NCBI GenBank assembly: GCA_026394375.1
Contig: JAPKYJ010000028.1
Span: forward strand, 1 to 34,785
DNA from: Methanomassiliicoccales archaeon
GTDB lineage: Archaea; Thermoplasmatota; Thermoplasmata; Methanomassiliicoccales; UBA472
DNA: 34,785 nt
Direction: 5' to 3'
Both the position numbers and the translations under genes were made by a program. The notes under the pieces are model-generated. The model had not been told where the DNA came from. It did no database searches and worked only from the letters and a program-made list of their open reading frames with translations. This document shows, one piece after another, positions 16,513 to 24,685 of this stretch (positions are counted from its first letter, which is position 1; the number at the start of each line of letters is the position of its first letter).

Positions 16513-17316
16513 TCACTGCAAGAACTTGATCGCTTCCTCGACCTCCAGGTCATGGAGGACGATGCCCGAGATGGCGCGGGTGATACCCACGATGTTGTGG
16601 TGCTGGAAGACGTTGCGGCCGATAGATACCCCCTTCCCTCCTGCCTCAATGGAATCCTTGACCATCTGCAGGATGCGCTCGTCCGAGTCCATCTTCGGAC
16701 CACCGGCGATGACCACCGGGGCGAGAGCGCCTCTGGTCACCTCGCGGAAGCTGTCGATATCCCCGGTGTAGTTGGTCTTGACGATGTCCGCCCCCATCTC
16801 CGTCGCCACCCGGGCGCACAGCTTGACCATGTCCGGGTCGTAGGAGTCCTTGATGTCCTTGCCCCGGGGATAGATCATGACCAGGAAGGGCATGCCCCAC
16901 TCTGCACAGCGCTTGGCCACGTAGCCCAGGTCACGCAGCATCTCTGGCTCATAGTCCGCTCCCAGGTTCACGTGCACCGATACCCCGTCCGCTCCCAGCT
17001 TGATCGCTTCCTCGACCGTCGTCACCAGGACCTTCTTGTTCGGGTCCGGGCACAGGTTGGTGGAAGCGGAAAGGTGAACGATGAGCCCGATGTCTCGACC
17101 ATACGCACGGTGGCTATAGGGCACCGCTCCCTTGTGCAGGACGATGGCGGTCGCTCCTCCCTGGGATACTTTATCGATCGTGCCCCGGAGGTCGATCAGC
17201 CCCTCGACCGGACCCATGGACATCCCGTGGTCCATAGGGACGATGACCGCCCTGCCGGTACTGCGATCCATCATGCGTTCCATTCTCACGGCCTTGCCTA
17301 GCGTGCCCAGTGACAT
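16513..17316 (-). CDS. 2-amino-3,7-dideoxy-D-threo-hept-6-ulosonate (ADH) synthase
   Basis: This class I aldolase-like enzyme transfers a C3 unit of 6-deoxy-5-ketofructose 1-phosphate to aspartate semialdehyde, starting archaeal aromatic synthesis. The 267-residue TIM barrel has [11 protein letters not shown] (D29, H30), the acid/base tyrosine in MIYPRG (Y149) and the Schiff-base lysine in DIVKTNY (K180). The phosphate site is VIAGGPK (about 202). The frame is open 17 codons further upstream, but a TATA box lies inside that stretch, so the ATG at 17316 is the sensible start and would give an almost leaderless mRNA. It is the first gene of the aro operon. An ordinary fructose-bisphosphate aldolase is less likely given its operon partner. 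Confidence 0.92.
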   Translation of the reverse strand: MSLGTLGKAVRMERMMDRSTGRAVIVPMDHGMSMGPVEGLIDLRGTIDKVSQGGATAIVLHKGAVPYSHRAYGRDIGLIVHLSASTNLCPDPNKKVLVTTVEEAIKLGADGVSVHVNLGADYEPEMLRDLGYVAKRCAEWGMPFLVMIYPRGKDIKDSYDPDMVKLCARVATEMGADIVKTNYTGDIDSFREVTRGALAPVVIAGGPKMDSDERILQMVKDSIEAGGKGVSIGRNVFQHHNIVGITRAISGIVLHDLEVEEAIKFLQ

Positions 17317-17345
17317 CTCAATCAGCCCGTGTCTAATGCTAACAT

Positions 17346-17353
17346 GCATATAA
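17346..17353 (-). promoter_or_regulatory. TATA box for the aro operon
   Basis: On the minus strand the sequence AAAGGATTATATGC contains TTATATGC, a good archaeal TATA element. Its centre is about 34 bases upstream of the chosen ATG of ADH synthase, predicting a leader of only about 7 bases. It also rules out the earlier in-frame start candidates. Confidence 0.6.
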
Positions 17354-17479
17354 TCCTTTTGCAGCATGGGTTAGCCACGAGTTTCGCAGCCAGAGGCAGG
17401 ATGCATTTCCCCGGTCTTCTTCCGAGGAGGTGATGCGCGTTTCGTAGTGGCGGCGAAGGAGAGCGGTAGAAGGGAAACG

Positions 17480-17487
17480 CTAAATGC
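17480..17487 (+). promoter_or_regulatory. Putative TATA box for the ACT-domain regulator gene
   Basis: CTAAATGC is centred about 27 bases upstream of the ATG at 17511, the distance expected if transcription starts at the start codon. This implies a leaderless message and argues against the upstream in-frame ATG at 17484. Confidence 0.4.
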
Positions 17488-17510
17488 TTCCGCGCACAAT
17501 CATCCGATGC

Positions 17511-18011
17511 ATGTGGAGCTCACTATCGAAGCACTTCGGTCGATATCCCTCTCAAGGTCGGGTAGCGCGCATGCTGCTGGAGTTAGGGCTGCGCATCGAC
17601 AGCGGCGACATCTACTGCGGCGAGATCAAGCTGGCGGACATCGCTGTCGGTCGAGCTGCTGGCGTGGATAGGCGTATCGTTCGAGCCACGGTGGAGACGA
17701 TCCAGGACAGCGAGGAGCTGATGAGAGTCTTCGGCCGCCTGCGACCGACCGCTCTTCTCCGGGACGTCGCCCCGGTGATGGGCTGGTCTGCCATAGAGAT
17801 CGTGCCGGTGAACGCCCAGATACCGGGCATCATCGCCGACGTCACTGGGGTCATAGCCAAGGCGGGCATAAGCATCCGTCAGGCCATCGTCTCGGACCCG
17901 GAGTTGAGCTCTGAGCCGAGGCTCTACGTCATCACAGGTTCCGCCGTGCCCCCCGAGCTCATCCCGGACATCAAGGCCTGTCGGGGAGTCAAGAGCGTGA
18001 TCATTCACTAG
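17511..18011 (+). CDS. HTH/ACT-domain regulator of amino-acid metabolism (COG2150 type)
   Basis: The 166-residue protein matches the archaeal family of small regulators with an N-terminal helix-turn-helix-like half and a C-terminal ACT domain. Residues 1-85 contain HFGRYPSQGRVARMLLELGL and VGRAAGVDRRIVRATVETI, a typical DNA-binding arrangement. Residues about 95-166 (IEIVPVNAQIPGIIADVTGV, then GISIRQAIVSDP) form the ACT domain, which usually binds an amino acid. Gene position, divergent from the aro/tyr operon and followed by a transporter two bases on, suggests sensing of an aromatic or aspartate-family amino acid. The target is an inference; no DNA site was proven. Confidence 0.87.
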   Translation: MWSSLSKHFGRYPSQGRVARMLLELGLRIDSGDIYCGEIKLADIAVGRAAGVDRRIVRATVETIQDSEELMRVFGRLRPTALLRDVAPVMGWSAIEIVPVNAQIPGIIADVTGVIAKAGISIRQAIVSDPELSSEPRLYVITGSAVPPELIPDIKACRGVKSVIIH

Positions 18012-18013
18012 GT

Positions 18014-18892
18014 GTGGACGTGGCGGCCGAGATGCGCAAGGCCTACATGGCGCTGGTGGCCGGCGTCATCTGCTTCTCCTTCTCTTCCATCCTCATCCGT
18101 TATTCCGAAGCCCCGGCACCGGCGATAGCGGCCTACCGCATGCTCCTGGCCTCGCTCATCATCGCGCCCTTGGCCTTGATCCGGTCACGCAAGGAGATCG
18201 CCTCGCTGCAGCGGCGCGATCTACTCTTCCTTCTGGCCGCGGGCTGTGTCTTCGCCCTCCATTTCCTCTTCTTCGTCAGCGCGGTGAAGATGACCTCTGT
18301 GGCCAGTGCGACCATCCTCATCAACGCCCACCCCATCATCGTGGTCATCCTGGCCTTCGCCACCCTCCATGAAGGCTCAAAGTACACCACCGCCGGGGCG
18401 GTAGTGGGTGTACTGGGCATCTGCGCCATCTCCATCGCCGACATGGGCAGCAACAACCTCCTCGGCGATGTCCTGGCGATATTGGGGGCGGGCATGGAGG
18501 CGGTCTACATCATCCTGACCCGCTTCATGAGACGGCGCATCGGCATCTTCGCCTTCGTGCTCATCGTGAACTTCGTCTGCGCCCTGACGCTGATAGGCAT
18601 CTGCATCGGTGGGGGAGTGCCCCTCTGGCCCTATTCCGAGCGGGAGCTGCTCATCTTCCTAGGAATGGCCTTGGTGCCGGCGGTGCTCGGCTACACGCTC
18701 TACAATTACTCCTTGAAATGGATCATCGCGCCCAGGGTGAGCGTCATCCAGCTGGGAGAGGCTCTCCTGGCTTCCATCATGGCCGCCGTGCTCTTCGTGG
18801 AATTCCCCTCCGCCCTCATCTTCGTCGGAGGAGGCCTGGTATTGCTGGGCATCTATCTGGCAATGAAGAACGGCCGAGCTCAGCGAACCTGA
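18014..18892 (+). CDS. EamA/DMT-family transporter, possible amino-acid or metabolite exporter
   Basis: The 292-residue protein has about ten hydrophobic helices arranged as two EamA repeats (about 10-140 and 150-285), typical of the drug/metabolite transporter superfamily. Motifs such as ILIRYSEAPAPAIAAYRML and the repeat end LLASIMAAVLFVEFPSA fit the family. Many relatives export amino acids or nucleosides, but the substrate cannot be read from sequence. It starts with GTG two bases after the regulator stop (an ATG at 18032 is the alternative), so both are probably one transcript. Its last 13 bases overlap the end of the convergent carB gene. Confidence 0.88.
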   Translation: MDVAAEMRKAYMALVAGVICFSFSSILIRYSEAPAPAIAAYRMLLASLIIAPLALIRSRKEIASLQRRDLLFLLAAGCVFALHFLFFVSAVKMTSVASATILINAHPIIVVILAFATLHEGSKYTTAGAVVGVLGICAISIADMGSNNLLGDVLAILGAGMEAVYIILTRFMRRRIGIFAFVLIVNFVCALTLIGICIGGGVPLWPYSERELLIFLGMALVPAVLGYTLYNYSLKWIIAPRVSVIQLGEALLASIMAAVLFVEFPSALIFVGGGLVLLGIYLAMKNGRAQRT

Positions 18893-21800
18893 GAGTTGAG
18901 GTCATGATAGTATTGCAGGTCCTGCACGCTCAGGTTGCCCTCCCTGGCCCTCTGGATCGCTTCGGTGGTGACCTTCGCTCCCTGCACGGTGGTGATGAAC
19001 GGTATCTGCAGTTCCACGGCCAGGCGGCGCATCATGTACCCGTCTCGTCGAGCGCCGGAGTTGTTGGTGGGGGTGTTGATGATGAGGTCGATCTCGCCCC
19101 GTCGCATGAGGCCCAGCGCATCAGGCTGCAGCTTCTCCCGGATGGTGTAGACCGTGGTCGTCTCCAGTCCGTTGTTGCGCAGGAATGTGGATGTTCCCTT
19201 GGTGGCATAGATCCTGAAGCCCAGCGACCGCAGGTGCTTGGCGACCGGCAAGATGGCAGGTTTGTCCGCCTCCGCGATGGTCATATAGACGCTCCCCTTC
19301 AAAGGCAGCTTCTGGCCTGCGGCCTTGAGGGCCTTGTAGACCGCTGCCGCGTAATCGCGGTCAATGCCCATGACCTCGCCGGTGGACTTCATCTCCGGGC
19401 CGAGGATGGAGTCCACTCCCGGCAGCTTGAGGAACGGGAACACGCTTGCTTTGACGGCCACGCTCTCGAATCTGGCCATGCCGACCAGGCCCTGCTCTTT
19501 GAGCGATCTGCCCAGCATGACCTTGGTGGCCACCTTGGCCAGCGGAATGCCAATGGCCTTGGAGACGAAAGGCACGGTGCGAGATGCCCTGGGGTTCGCC
19601 TCCAGCATGTAGACCTCGTTGTCCTTGATGGCCAACTGCAGATTCATCAGGCCTACGACCTGGAGCGCGTGGGCGGTCTTGTCCGTGATATCGATGATCC
19701 TCTGGATCATCTCCTTGGAGATCGTCTGCGGGGGCAGGACCATGGTGGCATCGCCCGAATGCACGCCCGCCTCCTCGATGTGCTCCATGATGCCCCCGAT
19801 GAAGATGTCCTGGCCGTCGGCCACGACATCCACGTCCATCTCGATGGCGTGGGAGAGGTACTTGTCGATGAGCACCGGATGGTTCTTGGAGACCTTGACC
19901 GCCGTGGACACGTAGGTCAGCAGTTCCTCCTCGTTGTAGACGATCTCCATGCCCCTGCCCCCGAGCACGTACGAAGGGCGCAATAACACAGGATAACCGA
20001 TTCTCGAGGCGACCGCCTTGACGTCGTCGGCGGAGAATCCCGTGCCTGATTGCGGTTGTCGGATTCCGAGCTCGTTCATGAGCGTCGTCCAGCGCTTGCG
20101 GTCCTCGGCCACATCAATCATGTCCGGGCTGGTGCCTAGGACCTTGCACTTGTGTCCCTTGAGCGCTTCCTCCAGCGGCACCGCCAGGTTTACGGAGGTC
20201 TGCCCCCCGTATTGCACGATGACGCCGTCCGCGTCCTCCTTCTCGATGACGTTGAGGACGTCCTCCAGGGTCAGCGGTTCGAAGTACAGCCGGTCGGAGA
20301 TGTCATAGTCGGTGGAGACGGTCTCCGGGTTGTTGTTGATGACGATGGCGTCCACGCCCTCCTCCTGGAGCGCCATCACGCCATGCACGCAGCAGTAATC
20401 GAACTCGATCCCTTGCCCGATGCGTATCGGTCCTGCGCCGACGATGACCACCTTCCTATTCTTGGAGGGCTTGGCCTCGCAGCTCGACTCGTAGGTGGAA
20501 TAGAAGTAGGGCGTCTCCGCCTCGAACTCGGCGGCGCAGGTGTCCACCATCTTGTACGTGGGCAAGATGCCAGCGATGATTCTGCCTCCGCGCACATGGT
20601 CGGGCGGCACTTTGGTCAGGGCGGCGATGGTCTCATCGGGAAAGCCCATTCTTTTGGCGGCGCGCAGCAGCTTGAGGTCCAGGCTGGTCGATTCCCGGAG
20701 CGCTCGTTCCATGTCCACGATGTTCTTGATCTTGAGCAGGAAGAAGGGGTCCCATTTCGTGAGGCCGGCGATGTGCTCCATGCTCATTTTCCGCCGCACC
20801 GCCTCCGCTATGGCGAACAGCCGCTTGTCCGTGGGCGTTCTGAGCTCCTCTTCCAGCTCCGCCTCGTTCCACTGCTCGGCCTCCAGGTCCATCTTGTCGA
20901 TCTCCAGCGAGCGGACCGCCTTCATGATCGATTCCTCGATGGTGCGGCCGATGGCCATCACCTCGCCGGTGGATTTCATCTGGGTGCCGAGGCGTTTGTC
21001 GACGGTGCGGAATTTGTCGAACGGCCAACGAGGTATCTTGAGGACCACGTAGTCGAGCGTGGGCTCGAAGGCGGCGTAGGTCTTGCCGGTGATGCGGTTC
21101 GGGATCTCGTCCAGGGTCTTGCCGACGGCGATCTTGGCCGCCACCCGGGCGATGGGATAGCCGGTCGCCTTCGAGGCCAGAGCGGAGGATCGCGAGACCC
21201 TCGGATTGACCTCGATGACGCGGTATTCGCGGGTCTCAGGATGGAGGGCGAACTGCACATTGCAGCCGCCCTCGATCTTCAGGGCGCGGATGATCTTGAT
21301 GGAGGCGCTTCTCAGCCGCTGGTGATCGACGTCGTTCAGCGTCTGCGAAGGCGCGATGACTATGCTCTCGCCAGTATGCACGCCCATGGGGTCTAGGTTC
21401 TCCATGTTGCAGATGATGACGCAGTTGTCTTTCCTGTCCCGCATGACCTCGTACTCATACTCCTTCCAGCCGAGCACGCTCTCCTCGATGAGCACCTGGC
21501 GTATGCGGGAGTAGATCAGCCCGCGACCGCAGATCTCCTCCAATTCCTCTTCGTCATGGGCGATGCCACCGCCCGTTCCTCCGAGCGTGTAGCCGGGGCG
21601 GATGAGCACGGGGTATGCGCCGATCTCTCTAACGGCCTCCTTCGCCTCCTCGATGGAGTGCACGGCCTTGCTCTTCGGTATCGGCTCGCCGATCTTGATC
21701 ATGGTCTGCTTGAAAAGCTCCCGGTCCTCGGAGAGGGCTATGGCCTCCGGCTGCGTGCCCAGGAGCCTGACATCCAATCTATCCAGGATGCCTTGGTCCG

Positions 21801-22107
21801 CCAGCTCAGAGCACAGGTTCAGGGCCGTCTGCCCGCCCATGCCGGAGAGGATGCCGTACACCTTCTCCTTGGCGATGATCTCGGTGATGGTCTCCACGTC
21901 CAAAGGCTCCACGTACACAATGTCCGCGGTGCTCAGGTCGGTCTGAATGGTGGCCGGGTTGGAATTGACCAGGACCGTCTGGTAGCCTTCCTCTCTCAGA
22001 GAACGACAGGCTTGAGAACCGGAGAAATCGAACTCCGCCGCCTGGCCGATGACGATGGGTCCGGACCCGATGACCATGAGCTTGGCTCCTTGGGGTGGGG
22101 GGCTCAT
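18880..22107 (-). CDS. carB: Carbamoyl-phosphate synthase large subunit CarB
   Basis: CarB makes carbamoyl phosphate from bicarbonate, two ATP and ammonia delivered by CarA, for pyrimidines and arginine. The 1,075-residue protein is full length. It has the first carboxyphosphate domain (GSGPIVIGQAAEFDFSGSQA near residue 15, ATP-grasp about 125-400) and an oligomerisation segment (about 400-545). The second carbamoyl-phosphate domain follows (GAGPIRIGQGIEFDYCCVHG near 555, ATP-grasp about 660-870). A C-terminal MGS-like regulatory domain (about 930-1075) carries the TKGTSTFLRNNG motif. The start ATG overlaps the carA stop by four bases. The two halves are not split as they are in some methanogens. 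Confidence 0.97.
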   Translation of the reverse strand: MSPPPQGAKLMVIGSGPIVIGQAAEFDFSGSQACRSLREEGYQTVLVNSNPATIQTDLSTADIVYVEPLDVETITEIIAKEKVYGILSGMGGQTALNLCSELADQGILDRLDVRLLGTQPEAIALSEDRELFKQTMIKIGEPIPKSKAVHSIEEAKEAVREIGAYPVLIRPGYTLGGTGGGIAHDEEELEEICGRGLIYSRIRQVLIEESVLGWKEYEYEVMRDRKDNCVIICNMENLDPMGVHTGESIVIAPSQTLNDVDHQRLRSASIKIIRALKIEGGCNVQFALHPETREYRVIEVNPRVSRSSALASKATGYPIARVAAKIAVGKTLDEIPNRITGKTYAAFEPTLDYVVLKIPRWPFDKFRTVDKRLGTQMKSTGEVMAIGRTIEESIMKAVRSLEIDKMDLEAEQWNEAELEEELRTPTDKRLFAIAEAVRRKMSMEHIAGLTKWDPFFLLKIKNIVDMERALRESTSLDLKLLRAAKRMGFPDETIAALTKVPPDHVRGGRIIAGILPTYKMVDTCAAEFEAETPYFYSTYESSCEAKPSKNRKVVIVGAGPIRIGQGIEFDYCCVHGVMALQEEGVDAIVINNNPETVSTDYDISDRLYFEPLTLEDVLNVIEKEDADGVIVQYGGQTSVNLAVPLEEALKGHKCKVLGTSPDMIDVAEDRKRWTTLMNELGIRQPQSGTGFSADDVKAVASRIGYPVLLRPSYVLGGRGMEIVYNEEELLTYVSTAVKVSKNHPVLIDKYLSHAIEMDVDVVADGQDIFIGGIMEHIEEAGVHSGDATMVLPPQTISKEMIQRIIDITDKTAHALQVVGLMNLQLAIKDNEVYMLEANPRASRTVPFVSKAIGIPLAKVATKVMLGRSLKEQGLVGMARFESVAVKASVFPFLKLPGVDSILGPEMKSTGEVMGIDRDYAAAVYKALKAAGQKLPLKGSVYMTIAEADKPAILPVAKHLRSLGFRIYATKGTSTFLRNNGLETTTVYTIREKLQPDALGLMRRGEIDLIINTPTNNSGARRDGYMMRRLAVELQIPFITTVQGAKVTTEAIQRAREGNLSVQDLQYYHDLNSQVR

Positions 22108-23180
22108 CTCCTCACCTCCAGCAGGCGGGCGAACTCGTCGAAGAGGAACGAGGTGTCCTTGGGACCGGGGGACGCTTCCGGATGATATTGGGCGGAGAAT
22201 ATCGGCAGCTCCTTGTGCTTGAGCCCTTCCACCGTGCCATCGTTCACGTTGGTCATGCTGACCTCGAGCTCGCTGGGCAAGGTCTTGGGGTCGACCGCGA
22301 AGCCGTGATTCTGAGAGGTGATGTACACCCTTCCCTTGTACTTCACTGGCTGGTTCACCCCTCGATGTCCGAACTTGAGCTTGTAGGTCGAACCGCCGAA
22401 GGCACGGGCGATGAGCTGGTTGCCGAAGCACACGCCCATGATCGGATAGTCCTCCTTGATCGCCTTGAGCGTCCTTACCGTGGTCTCTTGGATGATCGGA
22501 TGAGCTGGGTCGCCTGGCCCGTTGGAGAGCACCACGCCATCGACCTCGTTATCACGGAAGAAGGAAGGTTCTGTGTCATAAGGAACGACCGTCAGCGAGA
22601 ACCGCTTGCGCAGTTCGCGGATGATGTTCGACTTGGTGCCGCAGTCGATGAGCACGACCTCCTTCGCGCCCTCCTGTTGATAGTGCAGGACCTCCTTGGT
22701 GCTCACCTCCTCCACCAGGTTCGATTCGGAGGGGAAGGGCATGCTCTGCACTTTCTTCAGCACCTTGTCCAAGTCCTCCTCGAAGCAGATCGCTCCTCGG
22801 GGAGTTCCCTGTTCGCGTATCTTGATGATGAGGGACCGGGTGTCCAGCTCCGAGATGCCTGGCACATTTCCCTTCTTGAGGAAGTGGTCGAGCTTGTCCC
22901 CGCCGTACATGCCGCTCGGTTCCAGGCACTTCTCCCTCACCACGTAGCCTGAGACCTGCACCCGGTTCGACTCGTAGTCGAGGTGGTTGACGCCATAGTT
23001 GCCTATGAGCGGATACGCCATCATGAGTATCTGCCCTCGGTAGGAAGGATCGGTAAGGCTCTCTTGGTATCCCGCCATCCCGGTATTGAAAACGACCTCG
23101 CCGAAAACGGTGTGCTCCGAACCAAATCCCGTGCCCTCCACAATCGTCCCATCTTCGAGCACGAGGAAGCACTTCGACAT
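22104..23180 (-). CDS. carA: Carbamoyl-phosphate synthase small subunit CarA
   Basis: CarA is the glutaminase that feeds ammonia to CarB. The 358-residue protein has the N-terminal CPSase small domain (about 1-150; DPSYRGQILMMAYPLIGNYG near 44-63). The class I amidotransferase domain (about 175-355) has the nucleophile in MGVCFGNQLIA and the His-Glu of QYHPEASPGP. The oxyanion-site neighbour is Asn (CFGNQ) rather than the His of bacterial CLGHQ, a change also known in archaeal homologues. It is the first gene of the carAB operon, with a TATA-like element about 30 bases ahead and probably almost no leader. Confidence 0.96.
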   Translation of the reverse strand: MSKCFLVLEDGTIVEGTGFGSEHTVFGEVVFNTGMAGYQESLTDPSYRGQILMMAYPLIGNYGVNHLDYESNRVQVSGYVVREKCLEPSGMYGGDKLDHFLKKGNVPGISELDTRSLIIKIREQGTPRGAICFEEDLDKVLKKVQSMPFPSESNLVEEVSTKEVLHYQQEGAKEVVLIDCGTKSNIIRELRKRFSLTVVPYDTEPSFFRDNEVDGVVLSNGPGDPAHPIIQETTVRTLKAIKEDYPIMGVCFGNQLIARAFGGSTYKLKFGHRGVNQPVKYKGRVYITSQNHGFAVDPKTLPSELEVSMTNVNDGTVEGLKHKELPIFSAQYHPEASPGPKDTSFLFDEFARLLEVRR

Positions 23181-23206
23181 TCAGGTCCGATGGAATAGGC
23201 ACGGGG

Positions 23207-23214
23207 TACTTAAC
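23207..23214 (-). promoter_or_regulatory. Putative TATA box for carAB
   Basis: The minus strand reads GGGTTAAGTACC with TTAAGTA centred about 30 bases upstream of the carA ATG. This implies a leader of only a few bases. The core is the same as the candidate element before hisG. Confidence 0.45.
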
Positions 23215-23362
23215 CCTTCTTGCAGGCGAGAAAACAGATGTCGAGCGGAAATGTCCGAACGAGGACAGGCGCGTCGGACCTCGATCTCATGCGACCATCT
23301 GGATGCGATTGGGACAGACCGAAAAATCAAATAACGATAGGCGCATGCTCATCCGAATCGAA

Positions 23363-24403
23363 ATGCGCCTCTTGCACCAGGACACCCGAACCGGGGAGAT
23401 CAAGTTCCAGATCGACAACATGGACGATCTCTGGCACCTCTACAACATCATCGATATAGGTGACCTGGTGCTGGCCGTCACCTTCCGACGGGAGGAGCAG
23501 AAGTCCGACAAGGTTCGCTCGGAGCGGGGAGAGAAGAAGCGCGTGTTCCTGGGCATCAGGGTGGAGAAGGTGGAGTTTCACGAGTTCGATTCACGCCTTC
23601 GCATCACCGGGGTCATAGAACAGGGGCCGCAGGACCTGGGATCACATCACACCCTGAACCTCGAGGAGGGCGACTCGATATCGGTCATCAAATCGGAATG
23701 GAGGCCGGCGACGCTCGAGCGGGTGAAAAGGGCGGTGGAGGACTCCAAACGCCCCACCATCGTCTTCGTGGCCATCGAGAACGACGAGGCTACCATCGCG
23801 GTCCTGAGGCAGTACGGCATTCAGAACCTAGCTACCATCCACGGTCCTTCGGGCGGAAAGATGTACGAGCAGAAAGAGGACAGCAATTTCCTCGGCGAGG
23901 TCTTGGAGAAGGTCAAGCAGGTCGCCAGCGAGGGCGTGCCCATCGTTATCCTCGGCCCGGGGTTCGCCAAGGAGTACCTGTTGTCCAGAGGGAAGGAGAA
24001 GGAATCGGAGCTGTTCAAGAAGGCTTTTCTCTACCACACCGGCCAGGCGGGAATGGCCGGCATCCATGAGCTCATGAAGAAGGGCATCGGAGCGGAGGTG
24101 CTCGAAGGCTCCCGGGTGGCGCAGGAGACGAACGAGGTGGAGAAGGTCCTGGAGGAGATCGCCAAAGGGGGACCGGTTGCCTACGGCCCAAAGGAAGTGC
24201 AGGAGGCCGCCATGGCCGGGGCGATAATCACGCTCCTGGTCCTCGAGCCCCTGCTCAGGGAGAAGGACCTCGATCCTCTGCTGAAGTCCGTGGAGGCGGC
24301 CCGAGGCTCGATTATGGTGGTCAGCGAGCACCACGAAGCAGGGAAGAAGCTGGATGCGCTTGGAGGAATTGCGGCCCTGTTGAGGTTCAGGATCGGCGCT
24401 TAG
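23363..24403 (+). CDS. pelA: mRNA surveillance protein Pelota
   Basis: Pelota (aPelota/Dom34) recognises ribosomes stalled on truncated or aberrant mRNA and, with the GTPase aEF1A and ABCE1, splits them. The 346-residue protein has the Sm-like N-terminal domain A (about 1-130, NMDDLWHLYNIIDIGDLV). The central eRF1-like domain 2 (about 130-255) lacks the GGQ of release factor. The C-terminal domain 3 is at about 258-346. The ATG at 23363 gives MRLLHQDTRTGEIK, matching the family start; ATG 23345 adds six residues. AT-rich CAAATAAC near 23330 may be the TATA, again with almost no leader. It stands alone between operons. Confidence 0.94.
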   Translation: MRLLHQDTRTGEIKFQIDNMDDLWHLYNIIDIGDLVLAVTFRREEQKSDKVRSERGEKKRVFLGIRVEKVEFHEFDSRLRITGVIEQGPQDLGSHHTLNLEEGDSISVIKSEWRPATLERVKRAVEDSKRPTIVFVAIENDEATIAVLRQYGIQNLATIHGPSGGKMYEQKEDSNFLGEVLEKVKQVASEGVPIVILGPGFAKEYLLSRGKEKESELFKKAFLYHTGQAGMAGIHELMKKGIGAEVLEGSRVAQETNEVEKVLEEIAKGGPVAYGPKEVQEAAMAGAIITLLVLEPLLREKDLDPLLKSVEAARGSIMVVSEHHEAGKKLDALGGIAALLRFRIGA

Positions 24404-24532
24404 TGGTCGATCGTTCTGGCCACTCCCTGCCCATGTGCCATTCCGACTGCGAAATACTTTAGTAGCATACCTTGCATCATCTTCCGTCTAGGCCCCATGG
24501 ACCAGGCTTGGGCGCTACATCGTCGGCGACCT

Positions 24533-24575
24533 GTCGGTTTTCCGACTCACTGCCCGTGCAAGTGTCTGGCACGGG
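24533..24575. promoter_or_regulatory. Cluster of inverted repeats upstream of the condensing-enzyme operon
   Basis: GTCGG-TTTT-CCGAC (24533-24546) is followed directly by CCCGTGC (24553-24559) and GCACGGG (24569-24575) around a 9-base spacer. A further GTCGG/TCGGA pair on either side could lengthen the second palindrome. All lie just upstream of a strong TATA box, so they are more likely protein-binding sites than transcribed hairpins. The regulator is unknown. Confidence 0.5.
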
Positions 24576-24584
24576 TCGGACCGA

Positions 24585-24592
24585 GTATATAT
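24585..24592 (+). promoter_or_regulatory. TATA box for the condensing-enzyme/aconitase/dehydrogenase operon
   Basis: GTATATATC is the clearest TATA element in the window. Transcription is predicted to begin near 24615, leaving a leader of about 70 bases before the ATG at 24686. Confidence 0.6.
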
Positions 24593-24685
24593 CTGGATGG
24601 TCTGCGACAACGGCGTCCTCGGCCCCGGTCTACTGCTGGAGCCCCGAGAACGCGTCCGAAGACAAGAAGAGGAATGGGAGCGGAG

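Noticed and set aside
18718-21396. Long plus-strand frames (18718-19986 and 20152-21396) opposite carB
   Set aside because: Both are antisense to a perfectly conserved CarB and have His/Asp/Leu-rich shadow composition with no recognisable domain.
22108-22431. 108-residue N-terminal extension of CarB
   Set aside because: It overlaps the carA amidotransferase domain and has no CarB similarity; the ATGA overlap start at 22107 gives the usual length.
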